The position numbers and the translations under genes are program-made. Below, piece after piece: positions 1 through 9,529 of a stretch of 21,942 nucleotides of DNA (within the stretch, counting starts at the first letter, position 1; each line of letters begins with the position of its first letter). The stretch is from NCBI GenBank assembly GCA_030704615.1, contig JAKLZA010000110.1, positions 1-21,942 on the forward strand, in the 5' to 3' direction. Origin of the DNA: Takakia lepidozioides. Taxonomy: Eukaryota > Streptophyta > Takakiopsida > Takakiales > Takakiaceae. Below the pieces are notes generated by a model. That model saw nothing but the letters and a program-made list of their open reading frames with translations, was not told the origin of the DNA and searched no databases.

Positions 1-2732
1 AGACGGCATTCTGGGGGATCAATGAGCACGGGAAGGATTGCCTATACCAGTGGCGGTTCTTACCATTTGGGCTTAAAAACGCTCCCGCTGAGTTTCAAAG
101 AGTCATGGACAGGATTCTAGCAGGGGTGGAGTTTGCTCGTGCTACATAGATGACATCATCATCTTTAGTGCTACGGTGGAGGAGCATGAGAGACACCTTC
201 AGGGGGTATTTGAGCGCTTGAGGACGCACGGATTGAAGTTAAATCCGGGCAAGTGCAAGTTTTTCCACAACCAGATTGAGTATCTGGGTCACATGATATA
301 TCCTGGAGGATTGGGGTACAGCAGACTAAGGTAGAGTCCATTGCACAGGTTCCACGCCCCACGGATGTGAGCCGAGTTCGAGCTTTCATGGGGTTAGCAA
401 ACTATTACAGACGGTTTGTTAAGGGATTTAGTGCCATTGCAAAGGCTCTAACCAAGCTGACCAAGGTGGACCAGGAGTGGCAGTGGGAAGATGAGCAAGA
501 ACAAGCTTTTCAAGAGCTCAAGGCGAGGTTGACCTCGGCCCCATCTTGAGACGACCTATCAGGGGCGTCCTTTCAGCTGCATACAGATTGGAGCATGCTG
601 GGCTTGGAGCGGTGCTCACACAGCAGGTGGATGATGAGGGAAGAGAGTTCGTAGTGGCTTATGCTAGTCGCTCGAACAATGCTGCAGAGTCTAAGTATAG
701 CTCATATGAGGGAGAATGCTTAGCTGCAGTGTGGGCCGTGGCACACTTCAGGTGCTATCTATACGGCAATCTCTTCACCCTTGTCACGGATCACCAACCA
801 CTCTCAAGTGGTTGATGGAGTCAGACAAGCTTACGGGGAAGCTTGCACGGTGGGCACTCATCCTTCAAGAGTATGACTTTCAGGTGTGCATCGACCGGTT
901 TGGTCAATCGAAATGCAGATGGGTTGAGTCGCAATCCATGCACGAGCCAGCAGGATGACACTGGAGCTCGTGGCATGGTGAGACGGACGAGGAGATGGTG
1001 CCCGGATGGCATGCATCTGCATTTCTGTGTATCTTGGCAGCGGAAGGCCAGGTTGGACCTACAACGGGATGACTGTAGATCAAGTGTCTGAGGACCCTGA
1101 GGCCAGCAATGAGCAGGGTTGCGCCAAAGATATACATGAGGATTCAGTTGTTTGGACTACATCCGCAGTGAGACACGGCAGCCACTATGACTGCCAAGGA
1201 GAGGGATCGGATCCTACAACGAGCCAGAGGTTCAGGTGGGAGGGGACACACTGCTCCGAGTGTGGGAGGATGGTCGAGTGAGGATTGTGCCTCCCAACAC
1301 AGCGGCACGGTTAGTGCGGCATGCCCATGAGGAGTTGGGACATTTTGGGGTGCGACGCACTCATAGTCTACTGAGGGGCAGTATTGGTGGCGTGGTATGC
1401 ACACAGAGGTGCAACAATTTGTGGCTAGGTGCATGGTGGTGTGACAGGGTGCGTGCTTCATTCAACGCCCCTACTCCACATTGCACCCTCTTCCGATCAT
1501 GGGATTGGGCTACAGTTGGAGTCTTGACTTCGCAGGCCGTTGCCACTGACCATGCGCCACAACCGTACGTGTTGGTGATGGTGGAGCACTTCTCCAAGTG
1601 GATTGAATTGGTTCCATTGCCTGATAAGGCTAGTGAGGGAGCTGCGTATGCATTCCTGGATTGTGTGCTTAGCCGATTCGGTGCTCCAGCTGAGGTACTC
1701 ACGGACCAAGGGAAGAGTTTTTCTTGGGGAGTTTCAGGCTTTGGATGACAAGGCCTTTATAGAAACCACGCACCACTTCTCGGGATCATCCTGAAGCCGA
1801 TGGCTTGGCAGAGAGAGATTTGTTCAGACAGTAAGAGGGGGTTGGCGCAAGTATGGCTTGCAGAAGGGACAACCTAGGAGATTGGGACCTTCAGTTCCCT
1901 GGTTAGCCATGGCTTACAGGTTCAGCAAGCAAGCATCACTTGCCTCCTTCTCACCATACTTTCTTTCTCTTTGCCGAGAGCCGGATTTGCCTACATCCAT
2001 TCGCAGAGAAGCTGTACGTTCTTAACCTTGACGATCCGGACGTGTGGGGCACGTGCAGTGAGCAGCGTGCAGAGTTTTTCAAGAGAGTCATGCCTATGGC
2101 TTTCGAGAACCTTGCCATTGCACAACACCGTGATACGTTGAGGTATGCTACCATACGTGGTGGGGGCCTACGTCCTGGGTTTCGTAGATTCAAACCCTGG
2201 GAATATGTCTATCTGCAGCAGACTGCTCATACGACCCTGGGATGTGGACCTGCAGGAACGTTTATTTTGAGGGTTATCGAGATGGTCTTGTTGCCCTCAT
2301 GCGTCTTGGTCTTGGAGGGTCGGGATGGCATAACTTGGAAGGACCATGTGCGTAATTGTGCGCCATGTCACCTTCCGAATGTCGATGGCAGGATTGACCC
2401 AAACCTGGCAGTGGTATCTGCAGGTTTGAGGTGCATGTTGTGTGGGTCTGCTAAAGGGGCAGCCACCATGCTGTATGTGATCGTGCTCTAGAGGTTGGCA
2501 TATGGGATGCTTGACTCCACCTCTTGAGATGGTTCCGGATGGGGATTGGTTATGTCCACATTGCATTGGATAGTGGGAGTGGATACAACCATGGGAGGCT
2601 AACAAGAAACGCAAGGCCCAGCTACTAGGAGACCTTGAACACACGAGATCTTGGCTCAAGTTCATAGATTGCAAGACGGCGACTAACGATGGGGCTACTC
2701 TTGTACCCGGCCTCTTGGTCTATAGAGTTTGA
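1..2732 (+). pseudogene. pol: Ty3/gypsy retrotransposon pol remnant (RT, RNase H, integrase, PHD finger)
   Basis: Polyprotein of an LTR retrotransposon, which would copy element RNA into DNA and integrate it. The window starts inside reverse transcriptase: a FLPFGLKNAPAEFQ block lies near 57-102 and the catalytic YIDD at 143-154 in another frame, so a frameshift sits between. The RT end and connection (GLANYYRRFVKGFSAIAKAL) follow near 390-450. RNase H is at about 580-955, with YEGECLAAV, VTDHQPL and a late NADGLSRN. Integrase follows: an HxxxH zinc-binding start near 1320-1370, core segments WSLDFAG (~1515), LTDQGKSF (~1700) and ADGLAER (~1795-1815), then a C-terminal domain with NLAIAQHRDTLRYA near 2110-2150. 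Coding sense ends near 2732. Every domain needs frame changes and internal stops occur, so the copy is dead. The family assignment is secure from the RT-RNaseH-IN order; the exact lineage is not. Confidence 0.93.
2432..2564 (+). other. PHD-type zinc finger fused to the C-terminus of the Ty3/gypsy integrase
   Basis: Directly after the integrase C-terminal domain the reading frame shows CMLCGSAKGAATML. After a short frame-disrupted stretch with TGT and TGC codons it continues as SRGWHMGCLTPPLEMV and DGDWLCPHC. The cysteine and histidine spacing is Cx2C, a damaged third and fourth Cys pair, then x4-H-x2-C-x14-C-x2-C. This matches the C4HC3 cross-brace of PHD fingers, and the GWH, LTPPL and W-L-C-P-x-C pattern is characteristic. 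PHD fingers commonly read histone H3 tails, so the domain could have steered integration toward particular chromatin; that role is inferred. The stops inside show it is not functional in this copy. Confidence 0.82.
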
Positions 2733-2817
2733 GCACAAAAGACAGTGATAGAGGACTTAGTACGGCTTGTGGCTATTACATCTTGTAGCTATCTGGTAGG
2801 AGGGACCTATCCACCAG

Positions 2818-2828
2818 CTAGGGGGGCG
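2818..2828 (+). other. Polypurine tract preceding an LTR-like repeat
   Basis: CTAGGGGGGCG lies about 90 bases after the last pol-like codon and directly before the repeat that starts ATTGTGCTAGAC. A purine run here is the expected primer site for plus-strand DNA synthesis in LTR retrotransposons. The call rests on position and composition only. Confidence 0.55.
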
Positions 2829-3276
2829 ATTGTGCTAGACTACTTTATTGTGCATATATGTGTGGTGGTTTGGACAGCGATTAGTGTTGTGTAGCGATAT
2901 GTATGCGCACGACAGCTGTCAAGTTAAATAAGCACAGTGTGAAAACAGCTAGAATAAAACTAGTTATTTGTATTTAACACTTGGATTTAGGTCAAGTGTT
3001 AAATCAGGTGTCAAGTTTAGTTTGACACCTGGTCTGTCTTATCTTCATCTCACACGAGAGCGGCAGTCGCGCAGCTCATCTCTCTCGAGTTGAGCCTGCG
3101 CGACCGAGCTCCTGCATTCTTCAATCTGAGTGTGCTTATGATGGGAGTGTAGGTTGTTGTGGGGTGGAGTCCCCATAGCTTGGGGTGCCCCTGGCTCGAC
3201 TATTATCTTAAAGAGTGATCTTGAGGGATTGCATATTTCTTGTGTTGAGTGTGTGTCCTTTTCAAGTTTGTTTATC
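2829..3276 (+). repeat. Probable 3' LTR of the left Ty3/gypsy element (448-bp unit)
   Basis: The block starts ATTGTGCTAGACTACTTTAT right after the polypurine tract. The same start reappears 448 bases downstream at 3277, immediately after ...GTTTATC/A, so one unit spans 2829-3276. TG at the start and CA near the end fit LTR borders. AATAAA-like (AGAATAAAAC, ~2951) and AAATAA sequences inside fit LTR transcription signals. Two perfect hairpins lie inside. The 5' LTR is outside the window, so the borders cannot be confirmed here. Confidence 0.55.
2973..3031. repeat. Pair of adjacent perfect hairpins inside the LTR-like block
   Basis: Hairpin 1 has an 11-bp perfect stem, TTTAACACTTG (2973-2983) with CAAGTGTTAAA (2993-3003), and a 9-base loop. 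Hairpin 2 has a 10-bp perfect stem, CAGGTGTCAA (3005-3014) with TTGACACCTG (3022-3031), and a 7-base loop. One base separates the two. The two stems share the GTGT/CAAG theme, suggesting duplication. Confidence 0.85.
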
Positions 3277-3363
3277 ATTGTGCTAGACTACTTTATTGTG
3301 CATATATGTGTGGTGTGGTGTGGACAGCGATGTAGTTGTGTAGCGATATGTATGCGCACGACA
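3277..3363 (+). repeat. Truncated second copy of the LTR start
   Basis: This repeats 2829-2914 with a few small differences, from ATTGTGCTAGAC to GTATGCGCACGACA. After GACA the two copies diverge: the first continues into the LTR, the second is joined to an integrase-like fragment. It is therefore a broken LTR copy from a rearrangement or nested insertion. Confidence 0.8.
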
Positions 3364-3372
3364 ATCTTAAGG

Positions 3373-3520
3373 TACCTTGGCTAGCCATGGGCTACAGGTT
3401 TAGCAAGACACATCACTTTGCCTCTTTCTCACCACTATTTCCTTCTCTTTGGCTGAGAGCCAAGTTACCTGCATCCATTCGCGGGAGGCTGCAGTAGTCC
3501 TCAACCTTGATGATCTGGAT
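3373..3520 (+). pseudogene. Displaced integrase fragment, second copy of the segment near 1895-2040
   Basis: The stretch from TACCTTGGCTAGCCATGG to GATGATCTGGAT aligns with 1895-2040 of the pol remnant over its whole length, with many substitutions and small indels. It covers the integrase stretch whose coding sense is near PWLAMAYRFSK through the LDDPD motif. It sits after a truncated LTR copy, so it comes from a related element copy rather than an extension of the first. No open frame remains. Confidence 0.75.
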
Positions 3521-3973
3521 AAAAAACATTTAAGGCATAATTGAAGGATCTAAGATCTATTAGAGATATGGCCTGAACAAGTGGATGAAGACATGGGCAT
3601 TGGTATTCCAACGCATATGTTTGCCCACAAAATCACCATGGACAAATCATCTACAACCACTAGTGGTTGATTTGTCGAGGGTCGTAGATGATAGTATATT
3701 CCATACAAGAGAACCGGATCTCCGTTGTAAGGAGTAAGGACCCTGGACCGGCCCCGCAGTCCAGACCATCCATGTTTTGCTCTTTCAGCAGAGTGACGCT
3801 CCTTGTCTGAGGAGCTCACGTCCCCTTTCCTCTCTCTTCACTTCGCCCTTTCTTCATCAGGCTCCGCAATTCCGTCGTCGCCAACTCCGCCATCTGCTCA
3901 GGTACCTTGCTGCCCTGCTTTGGCCTGCGTTGGGTGTGTGTTTGGAGTGGCTGCGTGGTTCCGAATTTTACTG
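3521..3973. other. Non-coding stretch, possible flank of an older locus
   Basis: No protein family is recognisable. There is an interrupted inverted repeat around 3645-3690, built on AACCACTAGTGGTT flanked by CAAATC and GATTTG. A pyrimidine-rich stretch at 3815-3900 resembles a plant 5' untranslated region but leads into no convincing coding frame. Confidence 0.5.
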
Positions 3974-4087
3974 CCTATGCTGGCGGTCGCTTATTTTTTT
4001 ACTTTTTAAAAAATGAAGCGACCGCCTATGTTGGCGGTCGCTTATTTTTTTTAAAGTTTTTGAAAATGAAGCGACCGCCTATGTTGT
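3974..4087. repeat. Fold-back tandem repeat (GCGACCGCC / GGCGGTCGC)
   Basis: A 51-53 bp unit occurs about two and a half times. GGCGGTCGC lies at 3982-3990 and 4033-4041; GCGACCGCC lies at 4018-4026 and 4071-4079. The arms at 4018-4026 and 4033-4041 form a perfect 9-bp stem around TATGTT, which AT-rich flanks extend with mismatches. Between units are T-rich and A-rich tracts that also pair. The layout resembles a MITE-like or fold-back repeat. Confidence 0.85.
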
Positions 4088-4252
4088 CGCGCACCTCACT
4101 TCGGTAAGCTCCCCCTCAAGTCATAGTTACTCGCTTTGATGCGCGCGCCTGACTCCCACCTGCCGCCGGGCAACTTGGAGCTTCGGCTGTCACCGGGGCA
4201 TAACGGTCCCCCTTTGTTCTCCCAAAGAACCCTCCACCGATTTGGAACCAGC

Positions 4253-4307
4253 GGGAATTCCCGAGGTTTGCTATTTCATGAGCATGAGCGGCATGAGCGG
4301 CATGAGC
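4253..4307 (+). repeat. Left terminal inverted repeat with CATGAGC cluster
   Basis: GGGAATTCCCGAGG then TTTGCTATTTCATGAGC (4253-4283) matches the complement of 17868-17897 at about 26 of 31 positions. CATGAGC occurs at 4277, 4283, 4292 and 4301, then at 4331, and in the opposite orientation at 4456 and 4477. Such subterminal clusters often bind transposase. Confidence 0.75.
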
Positions 4308-4499
4308 AGAGTAGTAACACAATCGGTTTTCATGAGCAGAAGTACAAATTTCGAAAATAAAAAACAATAAAAAACAATAATTTAATGCAATGTGTCAGAA
4401 AAAACAAATATATTATTCGGCCCCTTGAAGGGAAAATTGCACTTTTGACAGTTGTGCTCATGATATTTCGTCTTCCGCTCATGCCAATTCCCAGCGACA
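4308..4499. other. AT-rich subterminal spacer
   Basis: Contains AAAACAATAA repeats near 4360-4380 and three dispersed CATGAGC/GCTCATG copies (4331, 4456, 4477). I see no gene. The minus-strand open frame crossing it comes mostly from the neighbouring repeats. Confidence 0.55.
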
Positions 4500-4890
4500 T
4501 GTGCAATATGGCGCCGAATTTCGCGGTAATAGGGTCCGTAACCTGAAAAAACGGCGACGTATTTCGCGGCAAATAGGTCTCTCTGGCGAAAAATGGTGCC
4601 AAATTCCGCGGGCTATAGGTCCCCTCATGACAGGTAATTCGGCGCCATTTTTCCAGTGCATGTTCGGACTTAGCCAGTTTTCGGCCCAAAAAAGAGAAAT
4701 TCGGGCCATTCCAGACGCATTTCGGGGAGAGGTTGGCAGCCGGGTTACCAGTCCGCATGTTGGGACTTAGCCAGTTTTCGGCCCAAAAAGAGAAATTCGG
4801 CGCCATTTTCCCACACAGGTACCAGTGATGTTGGGACTTAGCGAGTTCGGCCCCAAAAAGAGAAATTCGGCGCCATTTTTCCAGAAATGG
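4500..4890. repeat. Array A: left-end repeats with GGCGCC core and GGACTTAGC motif
   Basis: ATTCGGCGCCATTTT or a variant recurs near 4505, 4636, 4795 and 4866. GGACTTAGC with TTCGGCCC recurs at 4666, 4763 and 4834, each followed by an AAAAAGAGAAATTCGG box. Units are diverged and irregular, from about 70 to 100 bp. The same two motifs build the intron array at 14686-15300. Confidence 0.85.
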
Positions 4891-5057
4891 CCCCACAACT
4901 GCTTCTGTTGGATCTCAGTTTGAATGGAATATTGCCTCATTCCAGGAGTTTTGGGGTGCATTTCATTACACTGCAAAAAAAAAGTCTGATACAGCAAATG
5001 CATTTGAAAATATCCATATGAGGATTCCGTTTGCCCCATCAATGATTTCTGGAATCC

Positions 5058-8000
5058 CTAAGGAGGAGTTGTGTGCAGCTCGTTCACGCTCAACGCCGGT
5101 GCATGAATAAAGTCATCAATAGTCACGTTCATCCTCAACCTCTTCAGGTAAATGTAATACAGATGCTTGCACGGATAATACTTCGAACCCTTCTTTGCTT
5201 CCATCAACGAGAAGTCCGTACAGTTGCAAGTCGGCTCCACTCCAATCGTAATTGTGTATACATCGTCGCGTACAGCCGAGCCGCCTGCCATCCGATACAC
5301 ACGCCCAAGGCCGGGTGGGGGTACGTCCACGGAGCTCTGAATAGTGCAAGCCATCCCAAGAGCATTGACAATCCGAGTCTCATTCAATTGTTGGGAGGGT
5401 GTCGTCTCTTCACTCTTCCGAATCGCATTGTGGGATGTGCAGAATTGTCCATCCGTCTCTACTGGACCGAGCAGTCTGCAATGGCTGGGTCTGAGGAACC
5501 GGAAATGCGTGGGCCGGGATGTCTGTGCGTTGCACCATTCGAAATCCTGCTGCAGATAGAGCATCCGCCTCATTCTGAGAGAGGCTGCAACGGTGCAACA
5601 GGCCAGACGCCCGGAGGCTCCGGCATTCCCTGAATCCCACTTGGGCTTGCCAAATTACACAGGTCATTATGTCGTGCCTACAGAACCAAAATGTCTGCGT
5701 TGTGGCGTGAGCAAATGTGGGAGTCAAAAATCTGCCGCTGAAACAAGGTGCAGGTACAGCACCGTGTGGGGTTCCTCCAAATCATCTCACCACAGCGTGC
5801 TCTCGTATCCACCGGATGGCGCAACACTTCCCTCGAAAATGCGGCAATGTCCTCGCAATTCTCCACGTGACTCCGACACCTTGTCTCCACAATGGGAATG
5901 TGTATTGCTTTAACTACAGATGGCTCGGTTATGTTGCCGGGGCACGCGCCCTGTGCTCAAAGGGATGGCGACTTCCAAATGTTGGCCTCTTCGCAGCAAT
6001 GGCGTGTCCCGAAGGCCCTCTCGCAAGGCCGCCGCCCACTTCCGAGGATTCTTCGATCTGGAGGCAGTCCGCATCAGCATTTCCTGCCTGTCCGGCCCCA
6101 AGCCCCACTGTTTCCCTTTCAAGAACTCGTTGTACCTGCATTGCTGCATAATTGACCTCACAATGTCCTCCGTTGTGGCAGTGAGGATGTCCACCAGATG
6201 CGCCGCAGAGGAGGCACGCCAGGAAGAGTGCACTGATTCGGCCATGTTTGTCGTGGGCATGTCGGTGTCGGAGTCGAGACACATTTCCTGCACAAGCACA
6301 TGTTCAGGTTACAAGCAAGTTACAAATATGGCCAAGAATAATATCCAACGGGACGCGAATTCGTGCAACTCACCTCCCGCATATAGTCGCCGAACTGGAG
6401 GAAACGATAATGCCACCATGCTAGCCAACTGACCATTGCTCCTTCGTCTGATTTCCTTACAGCACCTGACGATGTCCACCAAGCCCGTATGCATGCAAAC
6501 TGTGTCTCTGCATCATCCAAGGTGGGAGCGCGCTTCCACGCAAGGCACATGGAACGGTGCTCCTCTCTGAAATCTGGCGCCACGAGCTTGGTTGTGTACT
6601 GCGAAAGGCTCTGCAGAAAATGGAACCCACAAGATCTCTCCTTGCCTTCCATGGGAACATTGGGGTCTTGCCCGTACACCCTTCGGATGGCAGCCCAATT
6701 TGCTTGTGCGTTGTCCGCCATGAAACCACGGAAATTGGGAGGGGGCAATCCCGCCTTGGCCATCTGTTCGTTTATTCCCTGCCAAAGAAGCATCTCCGAT
6801 TGTGTGTCCTCTCCTTTCATCTCACAAATAGCAATTGTCATTAGCATCCTGCAGTGGGTGTCGTAGACATGTGCACCCATTGTCACCCACTGGTGATTTG
6901 TAATTCGCTTGATATGGTCGAACATGACCCAACTGTTTGACAAGTTCCCACTCGTCATCCTGTCGACCAGTTCGACGCCACTGCCAGGTCCACACGTGGA
7001 CATTTTGAATACGAAACAACGATCTGCCTCAGTCCCTTGTCCTGGAAACCTACTTCCATGAATGTAGTCATATCCACATCGTCGCTTCACCTCCAGAATG
7101 GAGTGCATATCCGAGCCACGCCCAATTTTCTGTTTGCATGAGACAATGTGGTTTCGGACATTCGGTGAACATACGTGGGACACCGACTCCAGCAATGCCT
7201 CCATTTCCTTCTCGTCGAGAGGAACTCTATCGGAGCCGTCTTCCGACATAATTCTGGCCAATGCCATCTTATGGGCGGCTTGGAGCTGTATCTGTTTGGG
7301 TTTGGCACCCGGTCTCAACTTAACCTCCTCCTGAACGAGCTGCTCTGCTTCGTGGGCAGCCTCCCGCGAGTTCCCCCTCGCCAATTTGTGACAATGGGAA
7401 CCAACGTGTATGCAAGCTCGGGTGAGGTCAGGGAAACGGTGCAACACATAGAACTGCTTGGCATTACAAACAGACATGCAGTGTGGTGGTTCTTTGCAAT
7501 GCGCACACTTAAATGTGGAGTTCGGAACCTTCTCCTGAGCTCGAAATGGTTGGTGAGCTGTGCCTGTCCAATCGGTCTCGTTCCTGTGACCTCTGGATTT
7601 AAAGTGGAAGCAAGTTGGGGAGAAAACACCGCAACGCGCCCGCACAAACAACGTAGCGCACCCGCACACCATCAAGCATCTTCATGCTGGTGGTTTTGGT
7701 AACGCACCAAGGATGACCGTCATGTTTTCTATCCATATCTGTCAACATTCCGGACGCCCTCGAGTAGTCCGCCCGAGGAGGGAACTCAAAGAAGATATTA
7801 CCGTCGACGTCGGCGGGAAGGCATGTAACCGATTTAATTGCGAACTTGCTGTAGTCCAGCCCGGCCAGCTCCGACCGGTGTCCTTCCAGGTGAAGCCCTC
7901 GCAGAATTTCTAGAATAGATCGAACTGCGGTGCTCGTGCTGGGAATATGACTCCCTCCTCCACTGACGTCCATTGAGGACTTGCCTGATCTCCAGGACGA

Positions 8001-8137
8001 CCTCGGAACTTCCATGACCTCGTCTGAGTCGGACAGGTTGTGAACACTTGCCTGATCTCCAGGACGACCTCGGAACTTCCATGACCTTCGTCTGAGTCGG
8101 ACAGTTGTGAACAACCGGTTCTCGGTCTCGTCTTCAT
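5058..8137 (-). CDS. Mutator-like (MULE) transposase with SWIM zinc finger, several frame breaks
   Basis: Cut-and-paste transposase, expected to bind the element ends in the nucleus and cut and rejoin DNA with a DDE RNase-H-like fold. In transcript order: an N-terminal part with a Ser/Asp/Arg-rich duplicated stretch; a Cys/His-rich, probably zinc-binding module (KCAHC, PHCMSVC, HVGSHCH; about 7507-7388); then the core. Probable catalytic residues are D in VYDTHC (6860-6862), D in MADNAQANW (6713-6715, fitting the MULE second-Asp block ending in CGFHF), and E in TNMAESVHSSW (6237-6239). A C-terminal SWIM finger has CNC and CKH, CxCx16CxH, at 5228-5163. A phase-0 GT-AG intron lies at 6288-6373. 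The frame changes near 7640, 5940 and between 5680 and 5400. ATG at 8137 is a tentative start. Family call is firm; gene ends are not. Confidence 0.8.
6288..6373 (-). other. Intron in the transposase gene
   Basis: On the minus strand the exon ends ...GATTATATGCGGGAG, followed by donor GTGAGT. The 86-base intron ends TTGTGCAG before GAAATGTGTCTCGACTCC. Joining is in phase 0 and carries the frame from DYMRE into the segment with the catalytic Glu (NMAES). Confidence 0.8.
7979..8111. repeat. 67-bp tandem duplication in the transposase N-terminal region
   Basis: Two copies start ACTTGCCTGATCTCC at 7979 and 8046. The second copy has one extra T (GACCTTCG against GACCTCG) and lacks one G (GACAGTTG against GACAGGTTG). 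A 67-base period is not a multiple of three, so the duplication shifts the frame of the encoded peptide (SDSDEVMEVPRSSWRSG on the minus strand). It may explain why no single frame spans this part of the gene. Confidence 0.88.
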
Positions 8138-8829
8138 GGATGGGTTCGGCTCTGGATTTACTTCGTTGCGGACTTCTCTCTTTGAGGTACCCACTCTCTG
8201 ATTCGCGGATTGTTTCGTGGAAGGCGCCAGGATAGACGGTGGCATTTGCGGGCAAATGAATCCCCAACAGCCCTGTATATGACGCTGTCCGATGGTGGAA
8301 CTCGCCATTTCCCTGCCATCGCCGAAATCATCGTGGAGCACAACAATACTCTCGACAACAAGGCCGTTTGAGTCCTTCCTTTTCCTCCTCCAAAAAACCG
8401 ACCCCGGTTTCAGGTGGTATCGAACGCAACAGATATTTCTCCATCACCCGGCAGGTGTCCCCTCTACACGGAAATGAAGCTCTATGCTCGTGAGGAGGGC
8501 AGTACACTGTAGCGCTCGGTGTTTTCCGCCATGGGAGATGTGCCACACAAGACTGCCAGGGATGGCGTGCGGGGAAGCTCCCTGGTAGAAGGGGGTGCAG
8601 CGATGGGAATGAATGCGATGCCGATTTGTCCGAGCGACGAAGCCTGATCCAAATCCAGGGAGCCAACTATCTCAAAAATCCACAGTCAGAGTGTTAATGA
8701 ACCTTGTCTCCGGACTGCGGCCCCTGTCTTTGCGCAATAACTGCCAACGGTATGCAGTCAGAAGTGTGGGGGCCGTCCGGATGATGACGGCTGAAGGGAG
8801 AAGCCGGCACCTGCCCTCACATTACTACC
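8138..8829. other. Upstream region of the transposase gene, coding status unclear
   Basis: Minus-strand frames with some protein-like character continue to about 8340 (for example DGREMASSTIGQRH), so the gene may start further upstream through more frame breaks. From 8400 to 8829 I recognise nothing. This is the likely transposase promoter side. Confidence 0.4.
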
Positions 8830-9477
8830 CCGAATGGAAATTCGGCACCCAATATCCAACAGAGGAAGCCCGGATGAAGTCGCCTCGGGCGCAGAGGCCG
8901 GAGTGTATGCGACAGAGAACATCCCCTGGATGGAGATTCGGCGCCGAATTTCATCCGGGCCCCCAAAGGAGTCGTGTCGGGGGTCAGGCCGAAAACTGGA
9001 CGGCATAAAAACATCCCCAGATGGAAAAACGGCGCCGAATTTCCATCCGGGGCGGTTCGGATGCAGTCGGGGAGGGGGGAGTGGCCTACACTTGGCCGTC
9101 ACATTTCAACCCCCGGACGGAAATTCGGCACCGAATATCGAAACAGGGGACGCCCGGATGAAGTCGCCTCGGGCGCAGAGGCCGGCGAGTGTGTGCGACA
9201 GAGAACATCCCCTGGACGGAGATTCGGCGCCGAATTTCCATCCGGCCCCCCCAAAGGAAGTCTTGTCGGGGGGTCAGACCGAAAACTGGCCGACATAAAA
9301 ACTTCCACAGATGGGAAAACGGCGCCGAATTTCAATTCGGGCCGTTCCAATGCAGTCGGGGAGAAGGGAGAGGTCGGCACCTGGCCGTCATATTTCAACC
9401 CCCGGGACGGAAATTCGGCACCGAATATCCAACAGAGCGGCAAAGAGGCGGCACCTCTCCGACAGAGACCATCCCCC
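8830..9477. repeat. Array B1: 284-290 bp higher-order repeat with GGCGCC core
   Basis: The block from CCCGGATGAAGTCGCCTCGG occurs at 8869 and 9153 (284 apart). The GACGGAAATTCGGCACCGAA box occurs at 9116 and 9406 (290 apart). Each long unit contains several GATTCGGCGCCGAATTTC palindromes and a GTCGGGGGTCAG... stretch. There are about 2.3 copies, moderately diverged, grading into the shorter palindromic units downstream. Confidence 0.85.
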
Positions 9478-9507
9478 GGATGGAAATTCGGCGCCGAATT
9501 TCCATCC
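9478..9507. repeat. Perfect 30-bp palindrome, consensus core of the arrays
   Basis: The 30 bases read identically on both strands, centred on GGCGCC, with AAATTCGGCGCCGAATTT in the middle and GGATGG/CCATCC at the ends. Near-identical versions lie near 9533, 9584, 9645, 9818 and 9870. The 85-bp units carry the same palindrome with one change (CCGGA for CCGAA). Confidence 0.95.
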
Positions 9508-9529
9508 AGCAGGTAAGTGGAATCCCGGA

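Noticed and set aside
4330-4896. 188-codon minus-strand open frame
   Set aside because: It consists of array A units plus an AT-rich spacer, and no family is recognisable.
5073-5633. 186-codon plus-strand frame
   Set aside because: It is antisense to the SWIM-finger part of the transposase, which has clear conserved residues.
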